A DNA stretch of 64,000 nt from Stenotrophomonas rhizophila (GCF_003751305.1 NZ_RJKV01000002.1:496001-560000), one strand, 5' to 3'; numbered from the stretch's first letter, positions 8,281 to 17,957 are shown. Translations and numbers: made by a program. Notes: generated from the sequence alone by a model not told the origin.

Positions 8281-10377
8281 ATGTCACGATTCGCTTCCGC
8301 CTGCCTCGTGGCAGGTCTGATCTCCGCCGGTGCGGCGGGAACCGCCATGGCCGCTGACGCCCCCGCGGATAAGTACGCCTGGCTTGAAGACGTCACCGGC
8401 GACAAACCGCTGGCGTGGGTCAAGGAACAGAACGCCAAGTCCGAAGGCCGCCTGGCCTCGACGCCGGCCTTCAAGCAGATGGAGACCAGCATCCGCGAGG
8501 TGCTCGATTCCGACGCCAAGATTCCCGGCGTGCAGAAGATCGGTGACTACTACTACAACTTCTGGAAGGACAAGCAGCACGAGCGCGGCCTGTGGCGCCG
8601 CACCACGCTGGCCGAGTACCGCAAGGCCTCGCCGCAGTGGGAAACCGTGCTGGACCTGGATGCACTGAACAAGGCCGAGGGCGAGAACTGGGTCTGGCAC
8701 GGCGCCGACTGCCTGCGCCCGGACTATTCGCGCTGCCTGATCGCGCTGTCGCGCGGCGGCGCCGATGCCGATGTCACCCGCGAGTTCGACCTGGCCAACA
8801 AGACCTGGATCAAGGACGGCTTCTTCCGCCCCGAGTCCAAGGGCGGCCTGAACTGGATCGACCGCGACACCGTGTTCGTCTATACCGATTTCGGTACCGG
8901 CACGATGACCACCTCCGGTTATCCGCGCGTGGCCAAGCTGTGGAAGCGCGGCACCCCGCTGACCTCGGCCTCGGTGGTCTACGAAGGCAAGCCCGATGAC
9001 ATGTACATCGCGGCCATGCACGACGATACCCCCGGCTACGAGCGCAACCTGGTCAGCCGCACGCTGGCCTTCTACAACAACGAGCTCTACCTGCGTGCCG
9101 ACGATGGCAAGCTGACCAAGATCGATGCGCCGAACTCGGCCGAAAAGGGCCTGCGCAAGCAGTGGCTGACCCTGGAGCTGCGCGAGCCGTGGACCGTGGG
9201 CGGCAAGACCTACGCCGCCGGCTCGCTGCTGGCCACCAAGCTGGACGATTACCTTGCCGGCGAGCGTGACTTCGACGTGCTGTTCGCGCCGACCGAGACC
9301 ACCTCGCTGGCCGGCACCAGCTGGACCAGGAACCATCTGGTCCTGAACGTGCTGGACGACGTGAAGAGCCGCCTGAGTGTCCTGACGCCGGGCGACACCG
9401 GCTGGAAGACGACGGCCTTCACCGGTGCGCCGTCGTTCGGCACCGTGGCCGTCGGCGCGGTGGATGCCGATGACAGCGATGCGGTGTGGATGACCGTCAC
9501 CGATTACCTGACCCCGACCACTTTGGCCATTGCCGAGATCGGCAAGCAGCCTGAAGTGCTCAAGACCATGCCGGCGTTCTTCAACGCCGATGGCAAGGTG
9601 ATCGAGCAGCACTTCGCCACCAGCAAGGATGGCACCCGCGTGCCGTACTTCGTGGTGCATCGCAAGGACATGAAGCTGGACGGCTCCAACCCGACGCTGC
9701 TGTATGGCTACGGTGGCTTCGAGATCTCGCTGACCCCGTCCTACTCCGGTGGCATGGGGCGCGCGTGGCTGGAGAAGGGCGGCGTGTACGTGGTCGCCAA
9801 CATCCGCGGCGGTGGCGAGTATGGTCCGCGCTGGCACCAGGCGGCGCTCAAGCAGAACCGTCACAAGGCGTATGAAGACATGGCCGCGGTCGCACGCGAT
9901 CTGGTCAGCCGCAAGATCACCTCGGCCAAGCACCTGGGCGTGCAGGGTGGCAGCAACGGTGGCCTGCTCACCGGCAACATGCTGACCCAGTACCCGGAGC
10001 TGTTCGGTGCGGTGGTGGTGCAGGTTCCGCTGCTGGACATGAAGCGTTACAGCCACCTGCTGGCCGGCGCGTCGTGGATGGCCGAATACGGCAATCCGGA
10101 TACGGCCGATTGGGCGTTCATCAAGACCTTCTCGCCGTACCACCTGTTCGATGCCAGCAAGACTTACCCGCCGGTGCTGTTCACCACCTCCACCCGCGAT
10201 GACCGTGTGCATCCGGCGCATGCCCGCAAGATGGCGGCCAAGATGATCGACGCCGGCAAGGACGTGACTTACTACGAGAACATCGAAGGTGGTCACGGCG
10301 GTGCGGCGAACAATGCGCAGGCCGCGCATATGTCGGCTTTGGCCTATAGCTTCCTGTGGGAGCAGCTCTCCAAGTAA
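8281..10377 (+). CDS. Secreted prolyl oligopeptidase family (S9A) serine peptidase
   Basis: A 698-aa protein with a Sec signal peptide (cleavage near GTAMA-ADAP), so periplasmic. It has an N-terminal beta-propeller region and a C-terminal alpha/beta-hydrolase domain. The nucleophile is Ser558 in GVQGGSNGGLL. Asp640/641 in STRDDRVHP and His672 in EGGHGGAAN complete the triad; GYGGFEISLTP is a typical S9A signature. It would cleave short peptides, probably after proline. GGAG 6 nt before the ATG supports the start. A strong terminator follows at 10505. Confidence 0.92.
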   Translation: MSRFASACLVAGLISAGAAGTAMAADAPADKYAWLEDVTGDKPLAWVKEQNAKSEGRLASTPAFKQMETSIREVLDSDAKIPGVQKIGDYYYNFWKDKQHERGLWRRTTLAEYRKASPQWETVLDLDALNKAEGENWVWHGADCLRPDYSRCLIALSRGGADADVTREFDLANKTWIKDGFFRPESKGGLNWIDRDTVFVYTDFGTGTMTTSGYPRVAKLWKRGTPLTSASVVYEGKPDDMYIAAMHDDTPGYERNLVSRTLAFYNNELYLRADDGKLTKIDAPNSAEKGLRKQWLTLELREPWTVGGKTYAAGSLLATKLDDYLAGERDFDVLFAPTETTSLAGTSWTRNHLVLNVLDDVKSRLSVLTPGDTGWKTTAFTGAPSFGTVAVGAVDADDSDAVWMTVTDYLTPTTLAIAEIGKQPEVLKTMPAFFNADGKVIEQHFATSKDGTRVPYFVVHRKDMKLDGSNPTLLYGYGGFEISLTPSYSGGMGRAWLEKGGVYVVANIRGGGEYGPRWHQAALKQNRHKAYEDMAAVARDLVSRKITSAKHLGVQGGSNGGLLTGNMLTQYPELFGAVVVQVPLLDMKRYSHLLAGASWMAEYGNPDTADWAFIKTFSPYHLFDASKTYPPVLFTTSTRDDRVHPAHARKMAAKMIDAGKDVTYYENIEGGHGGAANNAQAAHMSALAYSFLWEQLSK

Positions 10378-10504
10378 GCTCGGGGTGCTCGACGGCCAGG
10401 GGCGGTCGAGCAGCCGGCAGGGAGTGAGCCTGCCGCAGACGTTGTAGCCCCCTGGAGAAGACTCCGGGTGGTGGGGCGTCAGGTTGGCTCCACCCCATGT
10501 TCAG

Positions 10505-10534
10505 CGCCACGCAGCGATGCGTGGCGTTTTTTTT
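10505..10534 (+). terminator. Rho-independent terminator
   Basis: CGCCACGC, a 6-nt loop and GCGTGGCG, followed by eight T. It ends transcription of the S9A peptidase before the convergent aminotransferase. Confidence 0.95.
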
Positions 10535-10543
10535 ATGGGCCGC

Positions 10544-11740
10544 TCACCGCACCCATGTTTCCAGCCCGCGCGCGATGCGCCGCACCGCTTCTTCCAGGCG
10601 AGGCACGTCCTGCGTGTAGGCCAGCCGCACATGCGCGTTGGCGCGGTGGTGGCCAAAGTCCAGGCCCGGCGTGAACGCCACATGCTCCGTTTCCAGGAAA
10701 TGCGCACAGAACGCCTGCGCATCATCGGTGAAGGCGCTTACGTCGGCGTAGAGATAGAACGCGCCTTCCGGCTCCACTGCGATGCGGAAGCCCAGCGCAC
10801 GCAGCGCTGGCAGCAGGTAATCGCGACGCTCGCGGAACGCCGCGCGCCGCTGCTCGAAGATCGCGATCGCGTCCGGCTCGAAACACGCCAGCGCCGCATG
10901 CTGGGCGATGCTCGAGGCGCTGATGTACAGATTCTGCGCGAGCTTCTCCAGCTCACGGACCGCCTGCGGCGGCGCCACCAGCCAGCCCAGGCGCCAGCCG
11001 GTCATCCCGTAGTACTTGGAGAAACTGTTGAGAACGAACGCTTCATCATCGACCTGCAGCACGCTGGCGGCGTCCATGCCGTAGGTGAGGCCGTGGTAGA
11101 TCTCATCCACCACCAGATGCCCGCCGCGTGCCTTCAGGGACTGCGACAGCGCCGCGAGCTGCGCCGCCGAGAGCACGGTGCCGGTCGGATTGGCCGGGGA
11201 GGCGACCAGCGCACCCACGCTGTCCGCGTTCCACTGCCGTGCCACCAGCTCCGGTGTCAGCTGGTAGGCCGTCTCGGGCCCGACCGGGACCAGCTGCGCG
11301 GCCCCTTCCACCAACCGCAGGAAGTGCCGGTTGCACGGGTAGCCGGGATCGGCCAGCAACCAGTGCTTGCCGGGATCGACCAGCAGACTGCTGGCCAGCA
11401 ACAGCGCGCCCGAGCCACCCGGCGTGACCAGGATCCGCTCGGGGTCGATGTGTACCTGGTAGCGATCCTGATAAAACCCCGCAATCGCCTCGCGCAGCGC
11501 GGGCAGGCCGCGGGCCGCGGTGTAGCGGGTGTGGCCGGCCGCGAGCGCGGCTTGGCCGGCGCGCACGATCGGTGCGGCGGTGGTGAAGTCCGGCTCGCCG
11601 ATCTCCAGGTGGATCACATCGTGGCCAGCCTGCTCCAGCGCCTGCGCGCGGGCCAGCAGCGACATGACGTGGAAGGGTTCGATGTCCTGGCTGCGGCGGC
11701 TGTAGCCGGTGCCGGTCGGGGGCGTGCGGGAAGTATCCAT
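10544..11740 (-). CDS. PLP-dependent aminotransferase, class I/II
   Basis: A 398-aa fold-type I aminotransferase. The PLP-binding Lys242 sits in NSFSKYYGMTGWRLGW. The NPTGT motif (substrate carboxylate/PLP), the VDEIYHGLTY aspartate motif and the C-terminal Arg motif (VRLAYTQD) are present. The amino-acid specificity is not clear. It is convergent with the upstream S9A gene and divergent from the downstream ptrB-like gene. TATCAT (complement of 11747-11752) lies 6 nt before the start codon, again a leaderless geometry. Confidence 0.9.
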   Translation of the reverse strand: MDTSRTPPTGTGYSRRSQDIEPFHVMSLLARAQALEQAGHDVIHLEIGEPDFTTAAPIVRAGQAALAAGHTRYTAARGLPALREAIAGFYQDRYQVHIDPERILVTPGGSGALLLASSLLVDPGKHWLLADPGYPCNRHFLRLVEGAAQLVPVGPETAYQLTPELVARQWNADSVGALVASPANPTGTVLSAAQLAALSQSLKARGGHLVVDEIYHGLTYGMDAASVLQVDDEAFVLNSFSKYYGMTGWRLGWLVAPPQAVRELEKLAQNLYISASSIAQHAALACFEPDAIAIFEQRRAAFRERRDYLLPALRALGFRIAVEPEGAFYLYADVSAFTDDAQAFCAHFLETEHVAFTPGLDFGHHRANAHVRLAYTQDVPRLEEAVRRIARGLETWVR

Positions 11741-11746
11741 GGCCTG

Positions 11747-11752
11747 ATGATA
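11747..11752 (-). promoter_or_regulatory. -10-like TATCAT, putative leaderless start
   Basis: On the minus strand TATCAT is followed by 6 nt and then the aminotransferase ATG. It matches the -10 consensus at 5 of 6 positions. Confidence 0.5.
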
Positions 11753-11851
11753 GGCGCAGTGACCAACGACAGGCTTGCTGCTGGCCCACCCGCCAGCACA
11801 GACTGCACGGACACGGACGCCATTGCATTCCCCCGCCAGGAACCTTATCTC

Positions 11852-13969
11852 GTGAAACCCGCCCTTTGTTTACTGGTTGCCAGCCTCATGACCTCCAACG
11901 TGCACGCCGCCCCCGCGCTGACTCCGCCCGACGCCGAGAAGCACCCGCACACGGTGAAGGCTCCCTTTGGCGCGACCCGCAGCGACGATTACTACTGGCT
12001 GCGCGACGACAAGCGCGAAGACACGAAGATGCTGGCCTACCTGAATGCGGAGAACGCCTACACCGATCAGGTGGTGGCCCCGCTCAAGCCACTGGAAGAC
12101 ACCCTGTACAAGGAGATCGTCGCCCGCATCAAGCAGGACGATGCCAGCGTGCCCTCGCGTGACCGCGGCTACTGGTATTACACCCGCTTCGAAACCGGCA
12201 AGGACTACCCGATCCAGGCGCGCCGCAAGGGCAGCATGGAGGCGCCGGAAGAGATCCTGCTCGACATCAACACGATGGCCGAGGGCAAGGGCTACTTCAA
12301 CGTGGGCGATGCCGATGTCAGCCAGGACAACCACCTGTTGGCCTGGGCCGAGGACGATGTCGGCCGCCGCCAGTACGTGATCCGTTTCAAGGACCTGCGC
12401 ACCGGTGAGGTGCTGCCGGATCGCATCGAGAACGTCTCGCCCAACGTGGTCTGGGCCGATGACAACCGCACCCTGTTCTATGTCGAGAATGATCCGGACA
12501 CCCTGCTCACCGTGCGCGTCAAGAAGCACGTCCTGGGCACCCCGGCCAGCAGCGATGTGCTCGTGTATGAAGAGAAGGACGACAGCTTCTACATGGGCGT
12601 CGGCCGCACCCGCGATGATCGTTTCCTGACCATCGAGCTGCACAGCACGGTGAGCTCGGAAACCCGCTACGCCCCGGCTGCCGACCCGCAGGCGTTCACG
12701 GTGCTGGCGCCGCGTGCGCGCGATGTGGAATACGACGCCGACCACTTCAACGGTCGCTGGGTGATCCGCACCAACGCTGCGGATGCGAAGAACTTCAAGA
12801 TCGTCACCGCACCCAGCGATGCCACCGCGCGCAGCCAGTGGAAGGACTGGGTCGCGCACGATGACGCCGTGCTGATCGAAGGCTTCGAACTGTTCGACGG
12901 CTTCACCGCGATCGCCGAGCGTTCCAACGGCCTGGAGCGCGTGCGCCTGCTGTTCCCGGATGGCCGCCAGGATTATGTCAAGGCGGATGAGCCGGCCTAT
13001 TCGATGGGGTTGGCCGCCAACAGCGAGCACGACACCCCGTGGCTGCGTTACGCCTACACCTCGCTGACCACGCCGACCACCACCTACGAGCTCAACACCG
13101 TCACCGGTGAACGCCGCCAGCTCAAGCAGCAGCCGGTGATCGGCTATGACCCGTCGCAGTACACCACCGAGCGCGTGTGGGTGACGGCCCGCGATGGCGT
13201 CAAGGTGCCGGTGTCGCTGGTCTACCGCAACGGTTTCAAGAAGGACGGCACCGGCGCGCTGTACCAGTACGCCTACGGCAGCTACGGCATGTCGATGGAT
13301 CCGGGTTTCAACCAGACCGTGGTCAGCCTGCTCGATCGCGGCGTGGTGTATGCCATCGCCCACATTCGCGGCGGCCAGGAAATGGGCCGTGCGTGGTATG
13401 AGGACGGCAAGCTGCTCAAGAAGCAGAACACCTTCAACGATTTCGTCGATGTCACCCGCGAGCTGGTCCGTCAGGGCTATGCCGCCAAGGATCGCGTCGC
13501 CGCCTCCGGTGGCAGCGCCGGTGGTCTGCTGATGGGCGCGGTGGCCAACCAGGCGCCGCAGGACTATCGCGTGATGGTCGCGCAGGTGCCGTTCGTCGAT
13601 GTGGTCACCACCATGCTCGACGCCAGCATCCCGCTGACCACCAACGAGTACGACGAGTGGGGCAACCCGGAGCAGCGCGAGTATTACGACTACATGCTCA
13701 CGTACTCGCCCTACGACAACGTCAGCAAGCAGGCGTACCCGGCCCTGTTCGTCGGCACCGGCCTGTGGGATTCGCAGGTGCAGTACTGGGAGCCGGCCAA
13801 GTGGGTGGCCAGACTGCGCGATGACAACACCGGCCACTTCCCGATCGTGTTCCGCACCAACATGGAAGCCGGCCACGGTGGCAAGTCCGGCCGCTTCCAG
13901 CGTTACCACGAGCTGGCCGAGTCGTACGCGTTCGTGCTCGACCAGCTTGGCGTGACCACATCCCGGTAA
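11852..13969 (+). CDS. ptrB: Oligopeptidase B-like (S9A) peptidase with signal peptide
   Basis: A 705-aa protein very similar in layout to oligopeptidase B, which cuts short peptides after Arg/Lys. Family hallmarks are DDYYWLRDDKRED near the N-terminus, LVYEEKDDSFYMGV, and a hydrolase domain with Ser555 (AASGGSAGGLLMG), Asp640 (GLWDSQVQYWEPAKW) and His675 (EAGHGGKSGR). The E. coli enzyme is cytosolic; here a signal peptide (LCLLVASLMTSNVHA) predicts export. I chose the GTG at 11852 (AGGAACC upstream), giving MKPALCLLVAS; the frame is open far upstream, but that part is antisense to the aminotransferase. Confidence 0.9.
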   Translation: MKPALCLLVASLMTSNVHAAPALTPPDAEKHPHTVKAPFGATRSDDYYWLRDDKREDTKMLAYLNAENAYTDQVVAPLKPLEDTLYKEIVARIKQDDASVPSRDRGYWYYTRFETGKDYPIQARRKGSMEAPEEILLDINTMAEGKGYFNVGDADVSQDNHLLAWAEDDVGRRQYVIRFKDLRTGEVLPDRIENVSPNVVWADDNRTLFYVENDPDTLLTVRVKKHVLGTPASSDVLVYEEKDDSFYMGVGRTRDDRFLTIELHSTVSSETRYAPAADPQAFTVLAPRARDVEYDADHFNGRWVIRTNAADAKNFKIVTAPSDATARSQWKDWVAHDDAVLIEGFELFDGFTAIAERSNGLERVRLLFPDGRQDYVKADEPAYSMGLAANSEHDTPWLRYAYTSLTTPTTTYELNTVTGERRQLKQQPVIGYDPSQYTTERVWVTARDGVKVPVSLVYRNGFKKDGTGALYQYAYGSYGMSMDPGFNQTVVSLLDRGVVYAIAHIRGGQEMGRAWYEDGKLLKKQNTFNDFVDVTRELVRQGYAAKDRVAASGGSAGGLLMGAVANQAPQDYRVMVAQVPFVDVVTTMLDASIPLTTNEYDEWGNPEQREYYDYMLTYSPYDNVSKQAYPALFVGTGLWDSQVQYWEPAKWVARLRDDNTGHFPIVFRTNMEAGHGGKSGRFQRYHELAESYAFVLDQLGVTTSR

Positions 13970-13988
13970 TGCCGGCCGGCGGCCGGCA
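13966..13988 (+). repeat. GC-rich palindrome at the ptrB stop
   Basis: TGCCGGCC, GGC, GGCCGGCA follows GTAA, where TAA is the ptrB stop. It looks like a diverged SMAG (GTAA instead of GTAG). Confidence 0.55.
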
Positions 13989-14012
13989 ACCTCGGCGGGT
14001 CGGCGATTTCCG

Positions 14013-14041
14013 TTGGCCGACGATCTCGTGTCGTCGGCCAA
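14013..14041 (+). terminator. 11-bp hairpin, terminator-like without T-tract
   Basis: TTGGCCGACGA pairs with TCGTCGGCCAA around a 7-nt loop between ptrB and the DUF454 gene. There is no U-run, so the termination role is uncertain. Confidence 0.5.
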
Positions 14042-14080
14042 TGCAGTGAGGCCGCCATCGCGGCGGCCGGTCCGGGTCGC

Positions 14081-14086
14081 TATGCT
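14081..14086 (+). promoter_or_regulatory. -10-like TATGCT, putative leaderless start
   Basis: TATGCT is followed by 6 nt and then the ATG of the DUF454 gene. No Shine-Dalgarno is visible. Confidence 0.5.
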
Positions 14087-14092
14087 GGCACC

Positions 14093-14524
14093 ATGTCCCG
14101 GCCCGAACGCCCCGTGGTTTCCGAAGCGCCGGCTGAGCGGCGACGGGTGCGTTTCCGCTGGGCGTGGTGGCTGCTGGCCTATGTCAGCCTGGGCACCGGC
14201 ATCGTCGGCATCTTCGTGCCGGGCCTGCCCACCACCGTGTTCATCCTGATCTCGGCCTGGGCCGCCTCGCGCGGCTCCGAGCGCCTGCACAACCGTCTGC
14301 TGGCGCACCCGCAGTTCGGCCCGGCGATCCGCAACTGGCAGGCGCACGGCGCGGTCAGCCGTCGCGGCAAATGGATGGCGACCCTGACCATGGCGGTGTG
14401 CGCGGGCATCATGCTGTGGTGCGTGCCGATCGCCTGGGTGAAGTGGCTCTCCATCGGCAGCATGACCTGCGTGGCGCTGTGGCTGTGGTCCCGGCCGCTG
14501 CCGCCGCAGGATGGGCTCCGGTAG
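14093..14524 (+). CDS. YbaN/DUF454 family inner-membrane protein
   Basis: 143 aa with a basic N-terminus and hydrophobic segments around residues 24-50 and 95-133. The DUF454 core is recognisable: LGTGIVGIFVPGLPTTVFILISAWAASR and then RLLAHPQFGPAIRNW. The function is unknown; the E. coli relative is YbaN. The TAG stop is part of the GTAG head of the following SMAG repeat. The start has no Shine-Dalgarno but does have TATGCT 6 nt upstream. Confidence 0.85.
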   Translation: MSRPERPVVSEAPAERRRVRFRWAWWLLAYVSLGTGIVGIFVPGLPTTVFILISAWAASRGSERLHNRLLAHPQFGPAIRNWQAHGAVSRRGKWMATLTMAVCAGIMLWCVPIAWVKWLSIGSMTCVALWLWSRPLPPQDGLR

Positions 14525-14547
14525 TGCCGGCCAGCGGGCGGCACTAC
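14521..14547 (+). repeat. SMAG-type palindrome supplying the DUF454 stop codon
   Basis: GTAGTGCCGGCC, a 3-nt loop and GGGCGGCACTAC: a 12-bp stem with one mismatch. Bases 14522-14524 (TAG) are the stop codon of the upstream gene. Confidence 0.8.
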
Positions 14548-14622
14548 CAGGGTGCCTCCAAGGGCGTGATTGCTGCGCTGCCCGTTCATCCTGCCAGCAC
14601 CCAAGCGCTCAAACACCGCGGC

Positions 14623-14628
14623 TATACT
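14623..14628 (+). promoter_or_regulatory. -10-like TATACT, putative leaderless start of lptM
   Basis: TATACT is followed by CGGAGG and then ATG. The GGAGG abuts the ATG with no spacer and so cannot work as a normal Shine-Dalgarno; the -10 to ATG gap is 6 nt. Confidence 0.5.
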
Positions 14629-14634
14629 CGGAGG

Positions 14635-14880
14635 ATGAAGACATCCCCCCGTACCCTCATCTCCCTGACGCTGGCCGCCTCGGCGCTGCTGGTGCTGTCG
14701 GCCTGTGGCAACAAGGGCCCGCTGGTCCTGCCGCAGAAGCCGGTCCCGGTCGAAGAACAGCTGGTTGAACCGGCCGCCGACGACGCCACGCCGCCGGCTG
14801 CCGATGCCGATACCGATTCCCCGGTGGTTCCTGATCCCGTGGAAGCCCCGGCGCTGAAGGCCGATGACGGGAATGAGTAA
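14635..14880 (+). CDS. lptM: LptM (YifL-like) LPS-assembly lipoprotein
   Basis: An 81-aa lipoprotein. The signal peptide ends in lipobox LSAC, directly followed by GNKGPLVLP, the conserved N-terminal motif of LptM/YifL. The rest is an acidic, Pro/Ala-rich tail. LptM assists maturation of the LptDE LPS translocon at the outer membrane. It lies directly upstream of dapF and overlaps its start; lptM-dapF linkage is widespread in gammaproteobacteria. Confidence 0.88.
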   Translation: MKTSPRTLISLTLAASALLVLSACGNKGPLVLPQKPVPVEEQLVEPAADDATPPAADADTDSPVVPDPVEAPALKADDGNE

Positions 14881-15727
14881 GCCGAACACCTCCGCGGCGC
14901 TGCGCTTCACCAAGATGCATGGCGCCGGCAATGATTTCGTGGTGTTGGACCTGCGAGATGGGAGCGCGCCGCCGGATGCTGCGCTGGCCGCGCGTCTGGC
15001 CGATCGCCACACCGGCGTGGGCTGCGACCAGATACTGACCATCGAGCCGCCCAAGGCAGAAGGCTCGGTCGCCTCGTACCGGATCTGGAATGCCGATGGC
15101 AGCATGTCCGAGCAATGCGGCAACGGCGCGCGCTGCGTCGCGGCCTGGCTGGTGCGTGATGGCGCGGCTGCCGGCAGCACCTTCGCTATCGACAGCCCGG
15201 TCACCACCCATGCAGTCGAACGGCTGGGCGAAGACCAGTACGCGGTGGCCATGGGTGTGCCGCGTTTCGAGCCGGAGAACGTGCCGCTGATCGGCTTCGC
15301 CCGCGCCCGCGAGGAATACCTGCTGCCGCTGCAGGGCGACACGGTGCGCTTCGGCGCGGTCTCGATGGGCAACCCGCATGCCGTGATCGAAGTGGGCCTG
15401 GTCGACGCCGCCCCGGTCGAGCGTTTGGGCCCGCTGCTGCAGCAGCACGCCTCGTTCCCGAAATCGGTCAACGTAGGTTTCGTGCAGGTGCTCAGCACGC
15501 AGCACGCGCGCCTGCGCGTTTATGAGCGTGGCGCCGGAGAAACGCTGGCCTGCGGCAGTGGTGCCTGCGCCGCAGCCGTGGTGATGATGCAGCGCGGTCG
15601 CCTGCAGCGCGATGCCACGATGTCGCTGCCCGGCGGCGATCTGCGCATCCGCTGGCCGGCCGACGATGCACAGATCGTGATGTCTGGCCCCGCAGCCTTC
15701 GTCTTTGATGGAGAGTGGAACGCATGA
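14864..15727 (+). CDS. dapF: Diaminopimelate epimerase
   Basis: A 287-aa cytoplasmic enzyme converting LL-DAP to meso-DAP for lysine and peptidoglycan synthesis. The N-terminal [15 protein letters not shown], the first catalytic Cys in EQCGNGARC and the second in [10 protein letters not shown] are intact. Two start codons are possible: ATG 14864 (with GAAGG close upstream) or ATG 14873, which overlaps the lptM stop. Either gives a normal-length protein. It is translationally coupled to the DUF484 gene by an ATGA overlap. Confidence 0.96.
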   Translation: MTGMSKPNTSAALRFTKMHGAGNDFVVLDLRDGSAPPDAALAARLADRHTGVGCDQILTIEPPKAEGSVASYRIWNADGSMSEQCGNGARCVAAWLVRDGAAAGSTFAIDSPVTTHAVERLGEDQYAVAMGVPRFEPENVPLIGFARAREEYLLPLQGDTVRFGAVSMGNPHAVIEVGLVDAAPVERLGPLLQQHASFPKSVNVGFVQVLSTQHARLRVYERGAGETLACGSGACAAAVVMMQRGRLQRDATMSLPGGDLRIRWPADDAQIVMSGPAAFVFDGEWNA

Positions 15728-16401
15728 GCGAGACCGCCGAGAAAATCGGGTCGCATGAAGTAGCCGCCTGGCTGCGTCGGCATCCGACCTTCCTGAAGCA
15801 GTTCCCGGACCTGGCATTGACCCTGGTGGTGCCGCGCGATGACGGCCCCACCGCGTCACTGGCGAGCTACCAGCTGGACGTGCTGCGCGACAAGAACCGT
15901 GAGCTGTCGCGACGGCTGGCCGATCTGGCCGCCAATGCACAGATCAACGAGCGCTTGGCGGTCCGCACGCACCAGCTGACCCTGGCGCTGATGAAACAGG
16001 ACTCGGCGGCAGACACCCTGCGGGCCATGGCCGCCTCGCTGGAAGAAGATTTCGCCGGGGATCTGGTCCGCTTGATCGTGCTGCATCCCGTCGCCGGGCT
16101 GGAACAGGCGCCGTGGCTGCAGGTGATCGAAGAAAGCAGCCCGCTGCTCGGTGTGTTCCGCGATTGCCTCAAGGATGGCGAGCCGATCTGTGGCCGCCTG
16201 CAGGTGGAGAAGAACACCGTGCTGTACGCCGGGCGCGCCGAGGAAGTGCAGTCCAGCGCGCTGCTGCCGCTGCCAGGTGTTGGCCTGATCGCGGTCGGCA
16301 GCCATGATGGCAATCGGTTCTACCCGGGCATGGGCACGCTGTTCCTGCGCATGATGGGCGAATCGCTGGTCGTCGCGCTGCAGCGCTTCTCCTCGCCATA
16401 A
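15724..16401 (+). CDS. DUF484 family protein
   Basis: A 225-aa cytoplasmic protein with a predicted helical N-terminus ([18 protein letters not shown], the family hallmark), a coiled-coil-like stretch ([19 protein letters not shown]) and a GAF-like C-terminal half. The molecular function is unknown; the gene commonly sits between dapF and xerC, as here. Its ATG overlaps the dapF stop. An in-frame ATG at 15715 is less likely than the coupled start. Confidence 0.92.
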   Translation: MSETAEKIGSHEVAAWLRRHPTFLKQFPDLALTLVVPRDDGPTASLASYQLDVLRDKNRELSRRLADLAANAQINERLAVRTHQLTLALMKQDSAADTLRAMAASLEEDFAGDLVRLIVLHPVAGLEQAPWLQVIEESSPLLGVFRDCLKDGEPICGRLQVEKNTVLYAGRAEEVQSSALLPLPGVGLIAVGSHDGNRFYPGMGTLFLRMMGESLVVALQRFSSP

Positions 16402-16423
16402 CGTTCCTTCGAGCGGAGTCGCC

Positions 16424-17314
16424 GTGAGTACCGCGCAGGACTTCCTGTCGCACCTTCAAGTGGAGCGCCGCATGTCGGCGCACACGCTGGATGCCTACCG
16501 TCGCGATCTCGATGCACTCGCGGCGTGGACGGACGGTCAGGGGGCGGTGATCGATACGCTGGACAGTGCGCAGCTGCGCCAGTTCATCGCTGCCGAACAC
16601 CGCCGTGGGCTGTCGCCCACCTCGCTGCAGCGCCGGCTTTCGGCGTGCCGCAGTTTCTACGCGTGGCTGCTCAAACACCACCGCATCGCCGCCAATCCGG
16701 CCACGGGCCTGAAAGCGCCCAAGGCGCCGCGCAAACTGCCGCAGGTGCTCGATGCCGACGAAGCCGTGCAGCTGGTCGAACTGCCCACCGATGCGCCGCT
16801 CGGCCTTCGCGATCGCGCGCTGCTGGAGCTGTTCTATTCCTCCGGGCTGCGCCTGAGCGAACTGTGCGCGCTGATCTGGCGCGACCTGGATTTCGATACC
16901 GGGCTGGTCAACGTACTGGGCAAGGGCAACCGCGAGCGCCGCGTGCCGTTCGGTTCGCATGCGCGCACCGCACTGCAGGGCTGGCGGGCCGACAGCGGCG
17001 GCGCGGCAACCGCACCGGTATTTCCCGGGCGCAAGGGCGGGCCCATCACCCAGCGCGCCGTGCAGATCCGCATCCGCCAGCTGGCCCAGCGCCAGGGCCT
17101 GTTCAAACACGTGCACCCGCACATGCTGCGGCACAGCTTCGCCAGCCACATCCTGGAGTCCTCCGGTGACCTGCGCGGTGTGCAGGAGCTGCTCGGCCAT
17201 GCCGATATCGCCACCACGCAGATCTATACCCACCTGGATTTCCAGCATCTGGCCAAGGTCTACGATGCCGCGCACCCGCGTGCCAAGCGCCGCAAGAGCG
17301 GCAACGAAAGCTGA
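16424..17314 (+). CDS. xerC: Site-specific tyrosine recombinase XerC
   Basis: A 296-aa recombinase that with XerD resolves chromosome dimers at dif. It has an N-terminal SAM-like domain (residues 1-90). The catalytic set is Arg143 (SSGLRLSEL), His233/Arg236 ([12 protein letters not shown]), His259 and the nucleophile Tyr268 ([13 protein letters not shown]). The GTG start is preceded by GCGGAG. Context (DUF484-xerC-hslVU) and length argue for the core XerC rather than a phage or integron integrase. Confidence 0.96.
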   Translation: MSTAQDFLSHLQVERRMSAHTLDAYRRDLDALAAWTDGQGAVIDTLDSAQLRQFIAAEHRRGLSPTSLQRRLSACRSFYAWLLKHHRIAANPATGLKAPKAPRKLPQVLDADEAVQLVELPTDAPLGLRDRALLELFYSSGLRLSELCALIWRDLDFDTGLVNVLGKGNRERRVPFGSHARTALQGWRADSGGAATAPVFPGRKGGPITQRAVQIRIRQLAQRQGLFKHVHPHMLRHSFASHILESSGDLRGVQELLGHADIATTQIYTHLDFQHLAKVYDAAHPRAKRRKSGNES

Positions 17315-17405
17315 ATCGATCCGCTGCGGCATCCGGGCGCAGGGCAGGGCGGGTTGAAGCGTCGGGCAGAGACCCCACCTCAGTCTTTGTCACCCCGGAG
17401 GCTCC

Positions 17406-17957
17406 ATGGACCCCAGTCAGAACCCCAACGTATTTCATGCCACCACCATCATCTCGGTGCGGCGCAACGGGCATGTCGCCGTCGCCGGCGATGGCCAGGT
17501 CACGCTCGGCCACACGGTGATGAAGGGCAACGCCCGCAAGGTGCGCCGTCTGGGTCGCGAGGGCCAGGTGCTGGCCGGTTTCGCCGGCGCTGCCGCCGAT
17601 GCCTTCACCCTGTTCGAGCTGTTCGAGGCCAAGCTGGAAAAGCACGGCCAGCTGCAGCGTGCTGCAGTGGAACTGGCCAAGGATTGGCGCACCGAGCGCC
17701 GCCTGGGCAAGCTCGAAGCGCTGCTCGCCGTCGCCGACAAGGACACCTCGCTGATCATCAGCGGCACCGGTGATGTGATCGAACCGGAAGACGGGATCAT
17801 CGCGATCGGTTCCGGTGGCTCCTACGCCCTGTCGGCCGCCCGCGCGCTGATGGCGCATACCGAACTGGACGCCCGCACGATTGCCACCGAGTCGATCAAC
17901 ATCGCCGGCGACATCTGCATCTACACCAATCGCAACGTGGTGGTCGAGGAGCTTTGA
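17406..17957 (+). CDS. hslV: ATP-dependent protease subunit HslV
   Basis: A 183-aa threonine peptidase of the HslUV (ClpQY) complex. Removal of a 12-residue propeptide exposes Thr13 in [10 protein letters not shown] as the N-terminal nucleophile. The GDGQVTLG motif, the [14 protein letters not shown] segment and the C-terminal NRNVVVEEL are typical. GGAGG 5 nt before the ATG gives a strong ribosome binding site. hslU follows after 116 nt that hold a hairpin and a SMAG repeat, an unusually wide gap for this pair. Confidence 0.97.
   Translation: MDPSQNPNVFHATTIISVRRNGHVAVAGDGQVTLGHTVMKGNARKVRRLGREGQVLAGFAGAAADAFTLFELFEAKLEKHGQLQRAAVELAKDWRTERRLGKLEALLAVADKDTSLIISGTGDVIEPEDGIIAIGSGGSYALSAARALMAHTELDARTIATESINIAGDICIYTNRNVVVEEL

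Noticed and set aside
11870..14347. Open frame of ~825 codons on the minus strand
   Set aside because: Antisense to the ptrB-like gene; composition typical of a phase shadow in high-GC DNA.
16424..17314. Tyrosine recombinase considered as a phage or island integrase
   Set aside because: Its length, residues and DUF484-xerC-hslVU context identify the chromosomal XerC; no att repeats or cargo genes are near.
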